From Actinomycetospora sp. TBRC 11914 (lineage in GTDB: Bacteria; Actinomycetota; Actinomycetes; Mycobacteriales; Pseudonocardiaceae), in assembly GCF_012933465.1 (NCBI RefSeq), contig NZ_JABBND010000003.1:248001-312000 (forward strand): a stretch of 64,000 nt of DNA, given 5' to 3'. A program made the translations under genes and the position numbers. Shown piece by piece: positions 54,191 to 64,000 of this stretch. A model generated the notes under the pieces. The model did no database searches. It was not told the DNA's origin and worked only from the letters and a program-made list of their open reading frames with translations. Numbering within the stretch: the stretch's first letter is position 1; the number at the start of each line of letters is the position of its first letter.

Positions 54191-54430
54191 TCAGCGGTCG
54201 GTGTCGACGACGTCGACGCGCACGCCGCGCCCGCCCACACCGCTGATGACGGTGCGCAGCGCGGTGGCCGTGCGACCGCCGCGCCCGATGACCTTGCCCA
54301 GGTCGTCCGGGTGCACGCGCACCTCGAGGGTGCGCCCGCGGCGGTTGGTCACGAGGTCGACCGAGACCTCGTCGGGGTGCGCGACGATGCCGCGCACGAG
54401 GTGCTCGAGGGCTTCGGCGAGATCGCTCAC
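54191..54430 (-). CDS. khpA: KH-domain RNA-binding protein
   Basis: A 79-residue single KH domain with GXXG loop in KVIGRGGRTATALRTVI. KhpA proteins bind RNA with KhpB and affect cell division and translation. It lies between rpsP and rimM, the usual place in Gram-positive bacteria (Rv2908c in M. tuberculosis), with gaps of 7 and 5 bases. Start GTG at 54430. Confidence 0.95.
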   Translation of the reverse strand: MSDLAEALEHLVRGIVAHPDEVSVDLVTNRRGRTLEVRVHPDDLGKVIGRGGRTATALRTVISGVGGRGVRVDVVDTDR

Positions 54431-54437
54431 GCCTCGC

Positions 54438-54797
54438 TCACTGCGCCGCGTTGTTGCTGACCTTGGCCAGCTCCTCGTTGAACCGGGCCTGCTTGTCGAC
54501 CTTCTCCGGCTGCGGCTTGAGCTTGCCCTCGGCGCCGGGGAGGCCCTTGAACTTCTGCCAGTCGCCGGTGACCTTGAGCAGGCCGTGGACCGGCTCGGTC
54601 GGGATGGCGCCCACGCCGAGCCAGTACTGCGCGCGCTCCGAGTTGATCTTGATGTCGCTCGGCTGGCTCTTCGGGTGGTACTCGCCGATCGTCTCGATCA
54701 CGCGCCCGTCGCGACGGTTGCGGGCGTCGGCGACGACCACGCGGTAGTGGGGCTCGCGGATCTTGCCCATGCGGGCGAGCTTGATCTTGACGGCCAC
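54438..54797 (-). CDS. rpsP: 30S ribosomal protein S16
   Basis: A 119-residue S16. The core [36 protein letters not shown] and [13 protein letters not shown] is intact; about 35 additional C-terminal residues are Lys/Pro-rich, as in other actinomycetes. The GTG at 54797 has GAGGAG 11 bases upstream. It heads rpsP-khpA-rimM. Confidence 0.97.
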   Translation of the reverse strand: MAVKIKLARMGKIREPHYRVVVADARNRRDGRVIETIGEYHPKSQPSDIKINSERAQYWLGVGAIPTEPVHGLLKVTGDWQKFKGLPGAEGKLKPQPEKVDKQARFNEELAKVSNNAAQ

Positions 54798-54971
54798 GGG
54801 TCCGGTGTACTCCTCGTTCGCGCTACTGCTCCGTGCTCGGCGTCCCCGGCCGGCGTGGGGTCACCACCGGCCGTGCACCGCAGGTCCGACGGTCGTGGCC
54901 CAGGGAGAGGGTGGCCGCGACGCAATCCTGTCGATTGTGCCAGAGCATCCCGACGAGGAGGTGGGGCGGGG

Positions 54972-55697
54972 CTACCCCCCGGCCAGCGCCGCCGCGACCG
55001 CCTGCGCGTTCGCGACGGCCTCGGGGGTGTCGCCGTGCAGGCACAGCGAGTCCGCGCGGACGTCGAGCTCGGTGCCGTCCACCGCGACGATCACCCCGTC
55101 GCGCGCCAGCCGCACGGCCCGCTCGACGACGGCGTCGGTGTCGGGCAGGAGGGCGCCCGGCTCCGACCGCGGGACGAGGGTGCCCTCCGGCGTGTACCCG
55201 CGGTCGGCGAACGCCTCGGCGATCGTCGTCAGCCCCGCCTCGGCGGCGAGCGCGAGGAGCCGTCCGCCGGGCAGCCCCATGACCGGCAGGTCACCGGCCG
55301 CGCGTGCCGCCTCCACCACGGCGGCCGCCTGCTCCTCGTGGTGCACGACGGTGTTGTAGAGCGCCCCGTGCGGCTTCACGTAGGCGACGTCGGCGCCGGC
55401 CTCGGCGGCGAAGATCCGCAGGGCGCCGATCTGGTAGAGCACCTCGGCGGCGAGCGTGGCGCGGTCGACGTCGAGGAAGCGCCGTCCGAAGCCGGCGAGG
55501 TCGCGGTAGGAGACCTGGGCGCCGATGCGGACCCCGCGCTCCGCGGCCCGCGCGCACACCCGCCGCATCGTCGGCGCGTCGCCGGCGTGGAAGCCGCAGG
55601 CGACGTTCGCCGAGGTCACGACGTCGAGCAGGGCGTCGTCGTCGGTCAGGTGCCACTGCCCGAAGCCCTCGGCGAGGTCGGCGTTGAGGTCCAGCAT
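54972..55697 (-). CDS. pxpA: 5-oxoprolinase subunit A (LamB/YcsF family)
   Basis: A 241-residue member of the PxpA family, which acts with PxpB and PxpC to cleave 5-oxoproline to glutamate using ATP. LDLNADLAEGFG at the N-terminus, NVACGFHAGD, YRDLAGFGRR and YVKPHGALYN are signature motifs. No pxpB or pxpC is adjacent; instead the gene is translationally coupled (TGATG) to an upstream amidohydrolase. The missing partners must be elsewhere or the role differs. Confidence 0.92.
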   Translation of the reverse strand: MLDLNADLAEGFGQWHLTDDDALLDVVTSANVACGFHAGDAPTMRRVCARAAERGVRIGAQVSYRDLAGFGRRFLDVDRATLAAEVLYQIGALRIFAAEAGADVAYVKPHGALYNTVVHHEEQAAAVVEAARAAGDLPVMGLPGGRLLALAAEAGLTTIAEAFADRGYTPEGTLVPRSEPGALLPDTDAVVERAVRLARDGVIVAVDGTELDVRADSLCLHGDTPEAVANAQAVAAALAGG

Positions 55698-56785
55698 CAG
55701 CCCAGCCGCCGTCCCCGCCGCAGCACGGCCGTCGGCCGACGGAGCACGTCGAGGTCGGCGCGCGGGTCCCCGGGCAGGACGACCACGTCGGCCGGCGCCC
55801 CCGGGCCGATCCGCGGGCGGCCCAGCCAGTCCCGCGCGGCCACCGTCGCCGCCATCAGCGCCCGCTCCCGGCCGAGCCCGGCGTCGGCGAGCGCCACGAC
55901 CTCGTCGACGATCCGGCCGTGGGCGATCCCGCCGCCCGCGTCGGTCCCGGCGTAGACGGTGATCCCGGCGTCGAGGACCTTCGCGATCGTCTCCCCCGCC
56001 CGCGCGTACAGCTCCCGCATGTGCGCGCCGTAGCGCGGGAACTTCTCGCCGGCCGCGCCGGCGAACCCGGGGAAGTTCGCGACGTTGACCAGGGTCGGCA
56101 CCAGGACGGTGCCGTGGGCGACCATCATCGCGATCGTGTCGTCGGTCAGCCCGGTGCCGTGCTCGATGCAGTCGATGCCCGCCCCGATCAGCCCGGGCAG
56201 GGCGTGCTCGCCGAACACGTGGGCGGTGACGCGGGCGCCGTGGGCGTGGGCGGTGTCGATGGCCTCGCGCAGCACGTCGTCGGGCCAGAGCGGCGCGAGG
56301 TCGCCCTCGTCGCGGTCGATCCAGTCGCCGACGAGCTTGACCCACGGGTTGGCCCGCGCCTGCTCGGCGACGAGGCCGGGCAGCTCGGCCGGGTCCTCGG
56401 CGTCGATCGGCAGGCCGCGGATGTAGCGCTTGGGGCGCGCGAGGTGGCGCCCGGCGCGGACGATCTCGGGCATCTCCGGGTCGTCGTCGAGCGGCCGGGT
56501 GTCGATCGGGGCGCCGCAGTCGCGGAGCAGCAGCGCGCCCGCGGCGGCGTCGACGTGCCCCTGGGCCCGCGCCTCCTCCAGCTCGACGGGGCCGTCCGGG
56601 CCGATCCCGACGTGGCAGTGCGCGTCGACCAGCCCCGGGACGATCCAGCCCTCGATCGTCTCCGCGCCGGCGACCGGGCCGTCGGTGAACCGGCCCGCCT
56701 CGTCGATCCAGAGGTCCCGGGCGGCGTCCCCGGGCTCGGTGGTCTCGTCGAGCACGACACCGTGCAGGTGGAGGGAGGAGGGCAC
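55697..56785 (-). CDS. Amidohydrolase-superfamily protein (imidazolonepropionase-like)
   Basis: A 362-residue metal-dependent hydrolase. The HxH motif is His56/His58 (LVDAHCHVG), with later His in VTAHVFGEHA and DCIEHGTGL and the catalytic Asp in YAGTDAGGG. These fit the imidazolonepropionase/prolidase-like subgroup. GTG at 56785 has a TACGAT hexamer 8 bases upstream. A related gene (Rv2915c) lies beside ffh in mycobacteria. The substrate could be a cyclic amide given the pxpA partner, which is speculative. Confidence 0.87.
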   Translation of the reverse strand: MPSSLHLHGVVLDETTEPGDAARDLWIDEAGRFTDGPVAGAETIEGWIVPGLVDAHCHVGIGPDGPVELEEARAQGHVDAAAGALLLRDCGAPIDTRPLDDDPEMPEIVRAGRHLARPKRYIRGLPIDAEDPAELPGLVAEQARANPWVKLVGDWIDRDEGDLAPLWPDDVLREAIDTAHAHGARVTAHVFGEHALPGLIGAGIDCIEHGTGLTDDTIAMMVAHGTVLVPTLVNVANFPGFAGAAGEKFPRYGAHMRELYARAGETIAKVLDAGITVYAGTDAGGGIAHGRIVDEVVALADAGLGRERALMAATVAARDWLGRPRIGPGAPADVVVLPGDPRADLDVLRRPTAVLRRGRRLG

Positions 56786-56793
56786 GGACCGGG

Positions 56794-56799
56794 ATCGTA
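56794..56799 (-). promoter_or_regulatory. -10 hexamer TACGAT of the amidohydrolase-pxpA operon
   Basis: TANNNT hexamer 8 bases from the GTG at 56785, inside the 27-base gap to the divergent MmcQ/YjbR gene. Confidence 0.45.
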
Positions 56800-56812
56800 G
56801 GAGAATCGGCGC

Positions 56813-57229
56813 GTGTCGACCGAGCGCACGCCCGAGGTCGGGGACGTGCACGGCCTCGCCCGCGCGATGCCGCACGTGAAGGCGCTCGTCGGGCCGAAGG
56901 GCAACGCGATCTACCAGGTGGGCGGGAAGTCGTTCGTCTTCTTCCGCACCCCGCAGCGCGACGCGGCCGACCCGGACACCGGCGCGAAGTACGACGACGT
57001 CGTCATGTTCTGGGTCGAGGACGAGGAGGCCAAGGCGGCGCTCGTCGGCGACCCGACGACGCCGTTCTTCACCACGCCGCGCTTCGACGGGCACCCGTCG
57101 GTGCTGCTCCGCACCTCACGGCTCGGCGAGCTCGACCTCGCCGAGCTCCGCGAGATCGTGCAGGACGCGTGGCTCGCGCAGGCCTCCCCGCGACGCCGGG
57201 ACGCGTGGCTGGCCGAGCACGCGCCCTGA
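56813..57229 (+). CDS. MmcQ/YjbR-family protein
   Basis: A 138-residue protein with a CyaY-like DNA-binding fold. The motif order MPHVKALVGPKGNAIYQVGGKSFVFFR, VVMFWVEDEEAKAALV, FFTTPRFDGHPSVLLR and LREIVQDAWLAQASPRR matches the family. Function unknown. The start is GTG at 56813; the gene is convergent with ffh and ends 12 bases from it. Confidence 0.85.
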   Translation: MSTERTPEVGDVHGLARAMPHVKALVGPKGNAIYQVGGKSFVFFRTPQRDAADPDTGAKYDDVVMFWVEDEEAKAALVGDPTTPFFTTPRFDGHPSVLLRTSRLGELDLAELREIVQDAWLAQASPRRRDAWLAEHAP

Positions 57230-57241
57230 GCGCGGACCCGC

Positions 57242-58861
57242 CTACTTCTTGCGCTTCTTGTTGCCCTTCTTGCCGCCGCCGGAGCCACGGCCGCCGCCGC
57301 CGGCGTTGCCGGGGAAGGTGAGCGCGCCGGGGTCGAAGCCCTCGGGCAGCTGGTCGAGGCCGGCGAGCCCGGGCGGGAGCTGGTTGAGGCCCGGCGTCTC
57401 GTAGGAGCCGACCGAGCGCTGCCCGCGCTGCGACGAGCTCTCCGCCGCGATGCCCGCGATCGCCGGCATCGTCTTGCCGGCGCCGCGCTGGCTCTTGCCG
57501 GCGCCCTTGCGGGCACTGCGTGCGGCCTTGCGACCGCCGCCGCCCATGCCCGGCAGGCCGAACTGGCCGGCCATGTTCTTCATCATCTTGCGGGCCTCGA
57601 AGAACCGCTCGACGAGCTGGTTGACGTCGGTGACGCCCACCCCGGAGCCGTTCGCGATCCGCAGCCGCCGCGACCCGTTGATCATCTTCGGGTCGGCCCG
57701 CTCGGCCGGCGTCATGCCGCGGATGATCGCCTGCACCCGGTCGAGGTGCTTCTCGTCGACGTTCGCGAGCTGGTCCTTCATGCCCGCCGCGCCCGGGAGC
57801 ATGCCGAGGATGTTGGCGATCGGGCCCATCTTGCGGACCGACTGCATCTGCTCGAGGAAGTCCTCGAGCGTGAAGTCGCCCTCGCCCATCTTGCGGGCGG
57901 CGGCCTCGGCCTGGCCGGCCTCGAAGGCCTCCTCGGCCTGTTCGATGAGCGAGAGGACGTCGCCCATGCCGAGGATGCGCGAGGCCATCCGGTCGGGGTG
58001 GAAGACGTCGAACTCGTCCTGCCGCTCGCCGTTGGAGGCGAAGAGGATCGGCTCGCCGGTGACCTGGCGGACCGAGAGCGCGGCGCCGCCCCGGGCGTCG
58101 CCGTCGAGCTTGGTCAGCACCACGCCGGTGAAGCCGACGCCGTCGCGGAAGGCCTCGGCGGTGTTCACCGCGTCCTGGCCGACCATGGCGTCGAGCACGA
58201 AGAGGATCTCGTCCGGGGAGACCGCGTCGCGGATGTCCGCGGCCTGGCGCATCAGTTCCTCGTCGACGCCGAGACGGCCGGCCGTGTCGACGACGAGGAC
58301 GTCGTACTGCCGGGCCCTGGCGTCGGCGATCGCTCGCCGGGCGACGTCGACCGGGTCGCCCACGCCGTTGCCGGGCTCGGGCGCGAAGACCTCGACCTCG
58401 GCCCGCTGGCCGACGATCTGCAGCTGGTTCACCGCGTTCGGGCGCTGCAGGTCGCAGGCCGCGAGCATCGGGGTGTGGCCCTGCTTGCGCAGCCAGAGCG
58501 CGAGCTTGCCGGCCAGGGTCGTCTTCCCGGAGCCCTGCAGGCCGGCGAGCATGATCACCGTCGGCGGGTTCTTCGCCAGCCGCAGCCGGCGCGTCTCACC
58601 GCCGAGGATGCCGACGAGCTCCTCGTTGACGATCTTGACGACCTGCTGCGCCGGGTTGAGGGCCTCGGAGACCTCCGCGCCCTTGGCGCGCTCCTTGACC
58701 TGCCTGACGAACTCCCGGACGACGGGCAGCGCGACGTCGGCCTCGAGCAGCGCGATCCGGATCTCGCGGCAGGTGGTGTCGATGTCGGTCTCGGAGAGCC
58801 GGCCCTTGCCGCGCAGGTCCGACAGGACCGAGGTGAGGCGTTCGGACAGGGTGTCGAACAC
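57242..58861 (-). CDS. ffh: Signal recognition particle protein Ffh
   Basis: GTPase of the SRP that targets nascent membrane proteins to FtsY. From the GTG at 58861 the protein has 539 residues: N domain, G domain with GLQGSGKTT (107-115), DTAGRLG, TKLDGDARGGAALS, and a Met-rich M domain (MKNMAGQFGLPGMGGGG). About 100 extra C-terminal residues are Gly/Lys-rich and end in KKGNKKRKK, which is longer than the usual tail. An upstream ATG at 58897 gives a less likely start. Confidence 0.97.
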   Translation of the reverse strand: MFDTLSERLTSVLSDLRGKGRLSETDIDTTCREIRIALLEADVALPVVREFVRQVKERAKGAEVSEALNPAQQVVKIVNEELVGILGGETRRLRLAKNPPTVIMLAGLQGSGKTTLAGKLALWLRKQGHTPMLAACDLQRPNAVNQLQIVGQRAEVEVFAPEPGNGVGDPVDVARRAIADARARQYDVLVVDTAGRLGVDEELMRQAADIRDAVSPDEILFVLDAMVGQDAVNTAEAFRDGVGFTGVVLTKLDGDARGGAALSVRQVTGEPILFASNGERQDEFDVFHPDRMASRILGMGDVLSLIEQAEEAFEAGQAEAAARKMGEGDFTLEDFLEQMQSVRKMGPIANILGMLPGAAGMKDQLANVDEKHLDRVQAIIRGMTPAERADPKMINGSRRLRIANGSGVGVTDVNQLVERFFEARKMMKNMAGQFGLPGMGGGGRKAARSARKGAGKSQRGAGKTMPAIAGIAAESSSQRGQRSVGSYETPGLNQLPPGLAGLDQLPEGFDPGALTFPGNAGGGGRGSGGGKKGNKKRKK

Positions 58862-58947
58862 GGCGGACGTTCTCCCCCAGACGACGGGTGACGGCACCGG
58901 AACGGGTGCCTGCTGACGCTCTGCCCGGGCAGGCCACGGGCAACACC

Positions 58948-58953
58948 AGCCTA
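58948..58953 (-). promoter_or_regulatory. Possible ffh -10 hexamer TAGGCT
   Basis: TAGGCT in the glnD-ffh gap predicts a leader of about 80 bases for ffh. A small hairpin GGCACC-GGAACG-GGTGCC lies in that leader. Confidence 0.4.
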
Positions 58954-58985
58954 ACCGGGCCGTCCCACGCGCCCGGAGGCCCTGG

Positions 58986-61484
58986 TCAGCCGCCGGGCTG
59001 CGCCGCCGCCATCACCGCGGCCTCGATCGCCCGACGGCGGGTCGGGTCGAGCGCCACGACGGTGCCGTTCCCCGGCCCGTCGTGCGGGGTGCCGTCCTGG
59101 GCCGCCTCGGTGGTGGCCTCGAGGCAGAACGCGTCGATCACCGACGAGCCGAGCGTCGACACCCGGGCCCAGCGCACGTCGACGCCCTGCGCTTCCAGCG
59201 CGGCCGCCACGTGGTGGAGCAGCCCGATGCGGTCGGCGGTGCGCAGCTCGAGGACGACCGCGCCGGTGGCCTCGTCGTCGAACCACAGCACCCGGCTGGC
59301 GGGCGGGGTGGTGGAGGAGCCGCGGCCGGAGTAGTCGCGCTCCTTGGCCGCGAGGCGGGCGGGCAGGTCGAGGGAGCCCTGGAGGACGCGGACGAGGTCC
59401 TCGCGCAGCAGGGAGGCCTCGGGCAGCCGGCCGAAGCGCGGCGAGACGGTGAAGCTGTCGACCGCCACGCCGTCGTGCTCCACCAGCACCGCCGCGTGCA
59501 CCTGCAGGGAGTGCAGCGCCAGCACCCCGGCCGCCCGGCTCAGCAGCCCGGGCCGGTCCGGGGCGGCCACCGTCATCGTCACCGTGGTGAGCTCGTCGCC
59601 GGCGTCGACCGAGACCTCCGGGCGGCCCGAGACCTGGACCGACCGGGCCAGGGCGAGCCGGTCCTCGGAGAGCGGCTCGGGGCCGGGCACGGGCTCGCCG
59701 GCCATGACGATCCGGCAGCGGCGGACCAGGTCGCCCATGAGCGTGGCCCGCCACGGCGTCCACACCCCGGGCCCGGTGCCCAGCGCGTCGGCCTCGGCGA
59801 GGGCGTGCAGCAGCTCGAGCAGCACCGGGTCGCCGTCGAGGGTGTCGACCACGCGCTGCACCGTCGCCGGGTCCTCGGGGTCGCGGCGCTGGGAGGTGTG
59901 CGGCAGCAGCAGGTGGTGGCGCACCATCGCCGCGAGGAGCTCGACGTCGGCCGGCCACAGGCCCAGCCGGCGCCCGATGTGGCGGGCGAGCTCGGCCCCG
60001 ACCACCGAGTGGTCCTCGTCGCGGCCCTTGCCGATGTCGTGGATCAGCGCGCCGAGCAGCAGCAGGTCGGGCCGCGAGACCCGGGTCGTCAGGGCGCCGG
60101 CCCGGCGGGTCACCTCGACGAGGTGGCGGTCGACGGTCCACACGTGCTGGCGGTCGCGGGGCGGGAGGTCGCGGACCGCGCCCCACTCGGGGACGAGCCG
60201 GCCCCACAGGCCGGTGCGGTCGAGGGCCTCGATGACGTCGACCAGGCCCTCCCCCGCCCCGAGCAGCGCGAGCAGTTCGGTGCGCGCCGAGCGCGGCCAC
60301 GGCTCCCGCAGCTCGGGTGCGGCCTCGGCGAGCCGGTTGAGGGTCCCGGCGGCGATCGGCAGGCCGGTGCGCGCGGCGACGGCGGCCAGCCGCAGCACGA
60401 GCGCGGGGTCGCGGGTCACCTGGGCCTCGCGGGCGAGGACGACCTCGCCGCCGTGCTCGACCACGCCCTCGTCGAGGGGGCGCCGGGCCGGCGTGCGGCG
60501 CAGGGCGGCCAGGCCCCGTCGCGGGAGGGCCGCCCGCGCCGAGCGCAGCGCGACGTCGGTCGCGTAGACGACGGTGCGGGCCGCGCCGGAGAGCGAGCGG
60601 GCCAGGTCGTAGCGGTCGGTGACGCCGAGGTCGGGGATCCCGGCGAGCTCGTGGGCGTCCTCGGCCTGCAGCACGTCGCGGGCGCGGCCGGCGCGCCGGT
60701 GCAGCTCGGTGCGCAGGTCGAGCATCAGCCCCCGCGCGGAGCGCACGTCGACGGCGGGCCGGTCGACGAGCTGGGCGGCGGCGAGGGCGTCGAGGAGCTG
60801 GACGTCGCGCAGGCCGCCCCGGCCGTTCTTGAGGTCGGGCTCGACGCGGTGGGCGACCTCGCCGGAACGCTGCCAGCGGCCCCGGGTGGCCTCCTCGAGC
60901 TCGTCGAACCGGCCGCGGATCCCGGCCCGCCAGGCCTGCCGCGCGGAGCCCGCGAGGCGCTCGGCGAGCTCGGCGTCGCCGGCCAGGAGGCGGACCTCGA
61001 GCAGGCCGAGGGCCACCCGCAGGTCCTCGGTGGCCACCCCGACCGCCTCGCCGACGGTCCGCACCGAGTGGTCGAGGCCGATCCCGGCGTCCCACAGCGG
61101 GTACCAGAGTGCGTCGGCGATGCGGGCGACCTGGTCGGCGCCCTTCTGCCGGCCGGTGCCGTCGTGGACGAGGACGAGGTCGAGGTCGGACCAGGGGGCG
61201 AGCTCGCGGCGTCCGAGGGCACCGACCGCGACGAGCGCGATGCCGCTCCCCTCCCCGACGCCGACCGCCGCGGCCCGGGTGGCGAGCCAGAAGTCGTGCA
61301 GTTCGACGAGGGCCTCGCGCAGCGCCGCCGGCCCGAGCCGGCGGGCACCGGGCGGCGGCGTGAGCAGCGCCGTCCGCGCGCGGACCAGGTCGACGGCGGC
61401 GCCCTCGTCGGACTCCCCCGAGACCCGGGGCACCGCGCCGAGCTCCGCCGGATCCGCCCCGGCTCCCGACCCCGCAGCGACCAT
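58986..61484 (-). CDS. glnD: Bifunctional uridylyltransferase/adenylyltransferase of PII
   Basis: Modifies and demodifies the PII protein in response to glutamine; in actinomycetes it adenylylates GlnK. The 832-residue protein has the nucleotidyltransferase domain (VGALGRRELAPWSDLDLVLVHD, near 90-110), a GlnE-like spacer with VEPDLKNGRGGLRDVQLLDAL, an HD domain (LIHDIGKGRDEDHS) and two C-terminal ACT domains (TVAAPDRPGLLSRAAGVLA and LRTADRIGLLHHVAAALE). ATG at 61484 has GAGAGGA upstream. A long hairpin separates it from glnB. Confidence 0.95.
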   Translation of the reverse strand: MVAAGSGAGADPAELGAVPRVSGESDEGAAVDLVRARTALLTPPPGARRLGPAALREALVELHDFWLATRAAAVGVGEGSGIALVAVGALGRRELAPWSDLDLVLVHDGTGRQKGADQVARIADALWYPLWDAGIGLDHSVRTVGEAVGVATEDLRVALGLLEVRLLAGDAELAERLAGSARQAWRAGIRGRFDELEEATRGRWQRSGEVAHRVEPDLKNGRGGLRDVQLLDALAAAQLVDRPAVDVRSARGLMLDLRTELHRRAGRARDVLQAEDAHELAGIPDLGVTDRYDLARSLSGAARTVVYATDVALRSARAALPRRGLAALRRTPARRPLDEGVVEHGGEVVLAREAQVTRDPALVLRLAAVAARTGLPIAAGTLNRLAEAAPELREPWPRSARTELLALLGAGEGLVDVIEALDRTGLWGRLVPEWGAVRDLPPRDRQHVWTVDRHLVEVTRRAGALTTRVSRPDLLLLGALIHDIGKGRDEDHSVVGAELARHIGRRLGLWPADVELLAAMVRHHLLLPHTSQRRDPEDPATVQRVVDTLDGDPVLLELLHALAEADALGTGPGVWTPWRATLMGDLVRRCRIVMAGEPVPGPEPLSEDRLALARSVQVSGRPEVSVDAGDELTTVTMTVAAPDRPGLLSRAAGVLALHSLQVHAAVLVEHDGVAVDSFTVSPRFGRLPEASLLREDLVRVLQGSLDLPARLAAKERDYSGRGSSTTPPASRVLWFDDEATGAVVLELRTADRIGLLHHVAAALEAQGVDVRWARVSTLGSSVIDAFCLEATTEAAQDGTPHDGPGNGTVVALDPTRRRAIEAAVMAAAQPGG

Positions 61485-61565
61485 GCCGTCCTCTCGCGCT
61501 CCGCCGTCGTGGTGTGGATGGGACGCGGCGCCCGGCAGGGGCCGCGCCGGCGGGCGCGCAGGCAC

Positions 61566-61610
61566 CGCGGCGCCGGGACCGATCAGCGGGTGATCGGTCC
61601 CGGCGCCGCG
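61566..61610 (-). terminator. glnB-glnD intergenic hairpin
   Basis: A perfect 20-bp stem (arm beginning CGCGGCGCCGGGACCG) with loop GCGGG, 22 bases after the glnB stop. It has no U-tract. It may terminate or attenuate amtB-glnB transcription before glnD. Confidence 0.8.
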
Positions 61611-61631
61611 ACACCGGTGGCGCCCTGCGGG

Positions 61632-63328
<1,697 letters not shown>

Positions 63329-63396
63329 GGTCGTTCGTCCCTCCTGCGTTCACCGACTTCGAGGCGATCACTGGGAGGGAAGGATGCGCAGCCTGT

Positions 63397-63434
63397 GTTT
63401 CGGGCGCCGTCGGGGTGTGTTTCGCAGCAGTTAA
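63397..63434 (-). promoter_or_regulatory. GlnR box upstream of amtB
   Basis: On the amtB strand the order is TTAAC-N6-GAAAC-N6-CGACG-N6-GAAAC, four half-sites with the exact 11-bp period of the Streptomyces GlnR consensus (gTnAC-n6-GaAAC repeated). The third half-site is weak. The centre is about 88 bases from the start codon. Confidence 0.75.
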
Positions 63435-63623
63435 CAGCCACCCACCGCGTGTCACCATTGCGTTGCCGAATCGGACACCAGGGTCCGGAGTGCCCCAGGT
63501 CACTCCACCGTCGATCACGATGAGCGACACGAATGGCCCCACGATTGCGCAGCGTGTCACCCGATCAGCGGCCGGGGCACACCGCGACATCATGCCCGAT
63601 CGGGTGCCGCCGCGGACGGCCGC

Positions 63624-64000
63624 TCAGCGCAACAGGGCGTCGACGAACGCCTCGGGCTCGAACGGCGCGAGGTCGTCGGGGCCCTCGCCGAGCCCGACGA
63701 GCTTCACCGGGACGCCGAGCTCGCGCTGCACCTGGAACACGATCCCGCCCTTGGCCGTGCCGTCGAGCTTCGTGAGCACGACCCCGGTCACGTCCACGAC
63801 CTCGCCGAACACGCGCGCCTGGGTCAGGCCGTTCTGCCCGGTGGTGGCGTCGAGGACGAGCAGGACCTCGTCGACCTCGGCCTGGCGCTCGACCACGCGC
63901 TTGACCTTGCCCAGCTCGTCCATCAGCCCGGTCTTGGTGTGCAGCCGACCGGCGGTGTCCAGCAGGACGGCGTCGACCCCGGCCTCGGTGCCCTTCTTGA
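63624..64000 (-). CDS. ftsY: Signal recognition particle receptor FtsY, 5' part missing
   Basis: The C-terminal part (about 125 codons) of the SRP receptor GTPase, cut by the window edge on its N-terminal side. LLDTAGRLHTKTGLMDELGKVKRVV, VLDATTGQNG, VVLTKLDGTAKGGI and the closing GLGEGPDDLAPFEPEAFVDALL identify FtsY rather than Ffh. A 295-base gap to amtB contains the GlnR box. Confidence 0.96.
   Translation of the reverse strand, partial: KKGTEAGVDAVLLDTAGRLHTKTGLMDELGKVKRVVERQAEVDEVLLVLDATTGQNGLTQARVFGEVVDVTGVVLTKLDGTAKGGIVFQVQRELGVPVKLVGLGEGPDDLAPFEPEAFVDALLR

Overview
The window is a very GC-rich chromosomal segment from an actinomycete (Actinomycetota). The clues are mycothione reductase, a WhiG-type sporulation sigma factor, DUF2469 and DUF2631 proteins, an IdeR/DtxR iron box, a GlnR box, frequent GTG starts and many start codons preceded by a -10 hexamer with no leader. 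From memory, the gene order follows the Mycobacterium tuberculosis stretch from cobB/cobO (Rv2848c) to ftsY (Rv2921c), with different insertions. WhiG and the mycothiol enzyme suggest a spore-forming relative of Pseudonocardia or Actinomycetospora. The genus is an inference.

Layout. 1-3.8 kb: late cobalamin synthesis (partial cobB, cobO, a fused chelatase ATPase/VWA protein). 3.9-6.6 kb: siderophore-interacting reductase behind an iron box, a small orphan gene and a membrane-anchored trypsin-like protease. 7-16.6 kb: mycothione reductase, PncC, an ABC-2 exporter, a TetR repressor divergent from a deazaflavin-type nitroreductase with three operator palindromes, an enoyl-reductase-like protein, a SRPBCC protein, cobQ and a DUF4190 membrane protein. 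16.8-26.7 kb: a RibD-like protein with reversed domain order, mapB, DUF3054, GNAT, S9 peptidase, ispG, rip1, dxr and DUF2631. 26.7-32.4 kb: accessory block with an APC permease, a CoA-disulfide-reductase-like flavoprotein, a LigD polymerase domain and an Eis-like acetyltransferase. 32.4-39.6 kb: rlmN, a membrane protein, a methyltransferase, cdsA, frr, pyrH, tsf, rpsB. 40-49.9 kb: LytM-like protein, whiG, xerC, dprA, comM, yraN, DUF2469, rnhB, lepB, rplS. 50-54.8 kb: trmD, then an inserted forward pair (mgtC, aconitase-like), then rimM, khpA, rpsP. 55-57.2 kb: pxpA, amidohydrolase, MmcQ/YjbR. 57.2-64 kb: ffh, glnD, glnB, amtB, partial ftsY.

Most genes are on the minus strand in tightly packed operons with ATGA, GTGA or TGATG overlaps. 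Three themes recur: translation and secretion core (rpsB-tsf-pyrH-frr, rplS-trmD, rimM-khpA-rpsP, ffh, ftsY, lepB), isoprenoid and lipid precursors (dxr, ispG, cdsA), and nitrogen control (amtB-glnB-glnD under a probable GlnR box).

I found no defence island, prophage, transposon, CRISPR array or tRNA. The less expected content is two families of dispersed intergenic hairpin repeats, a domain-swapped RibD-like fusion, an aconitase-like protein with a cluster cysteine replaced by serine, a LytM-like protein with Cys in place of a zinc His, a LepB with a roughly 370-residue disordered N-terminus, and the mgtC-acn pair that splits trmD from rimM.
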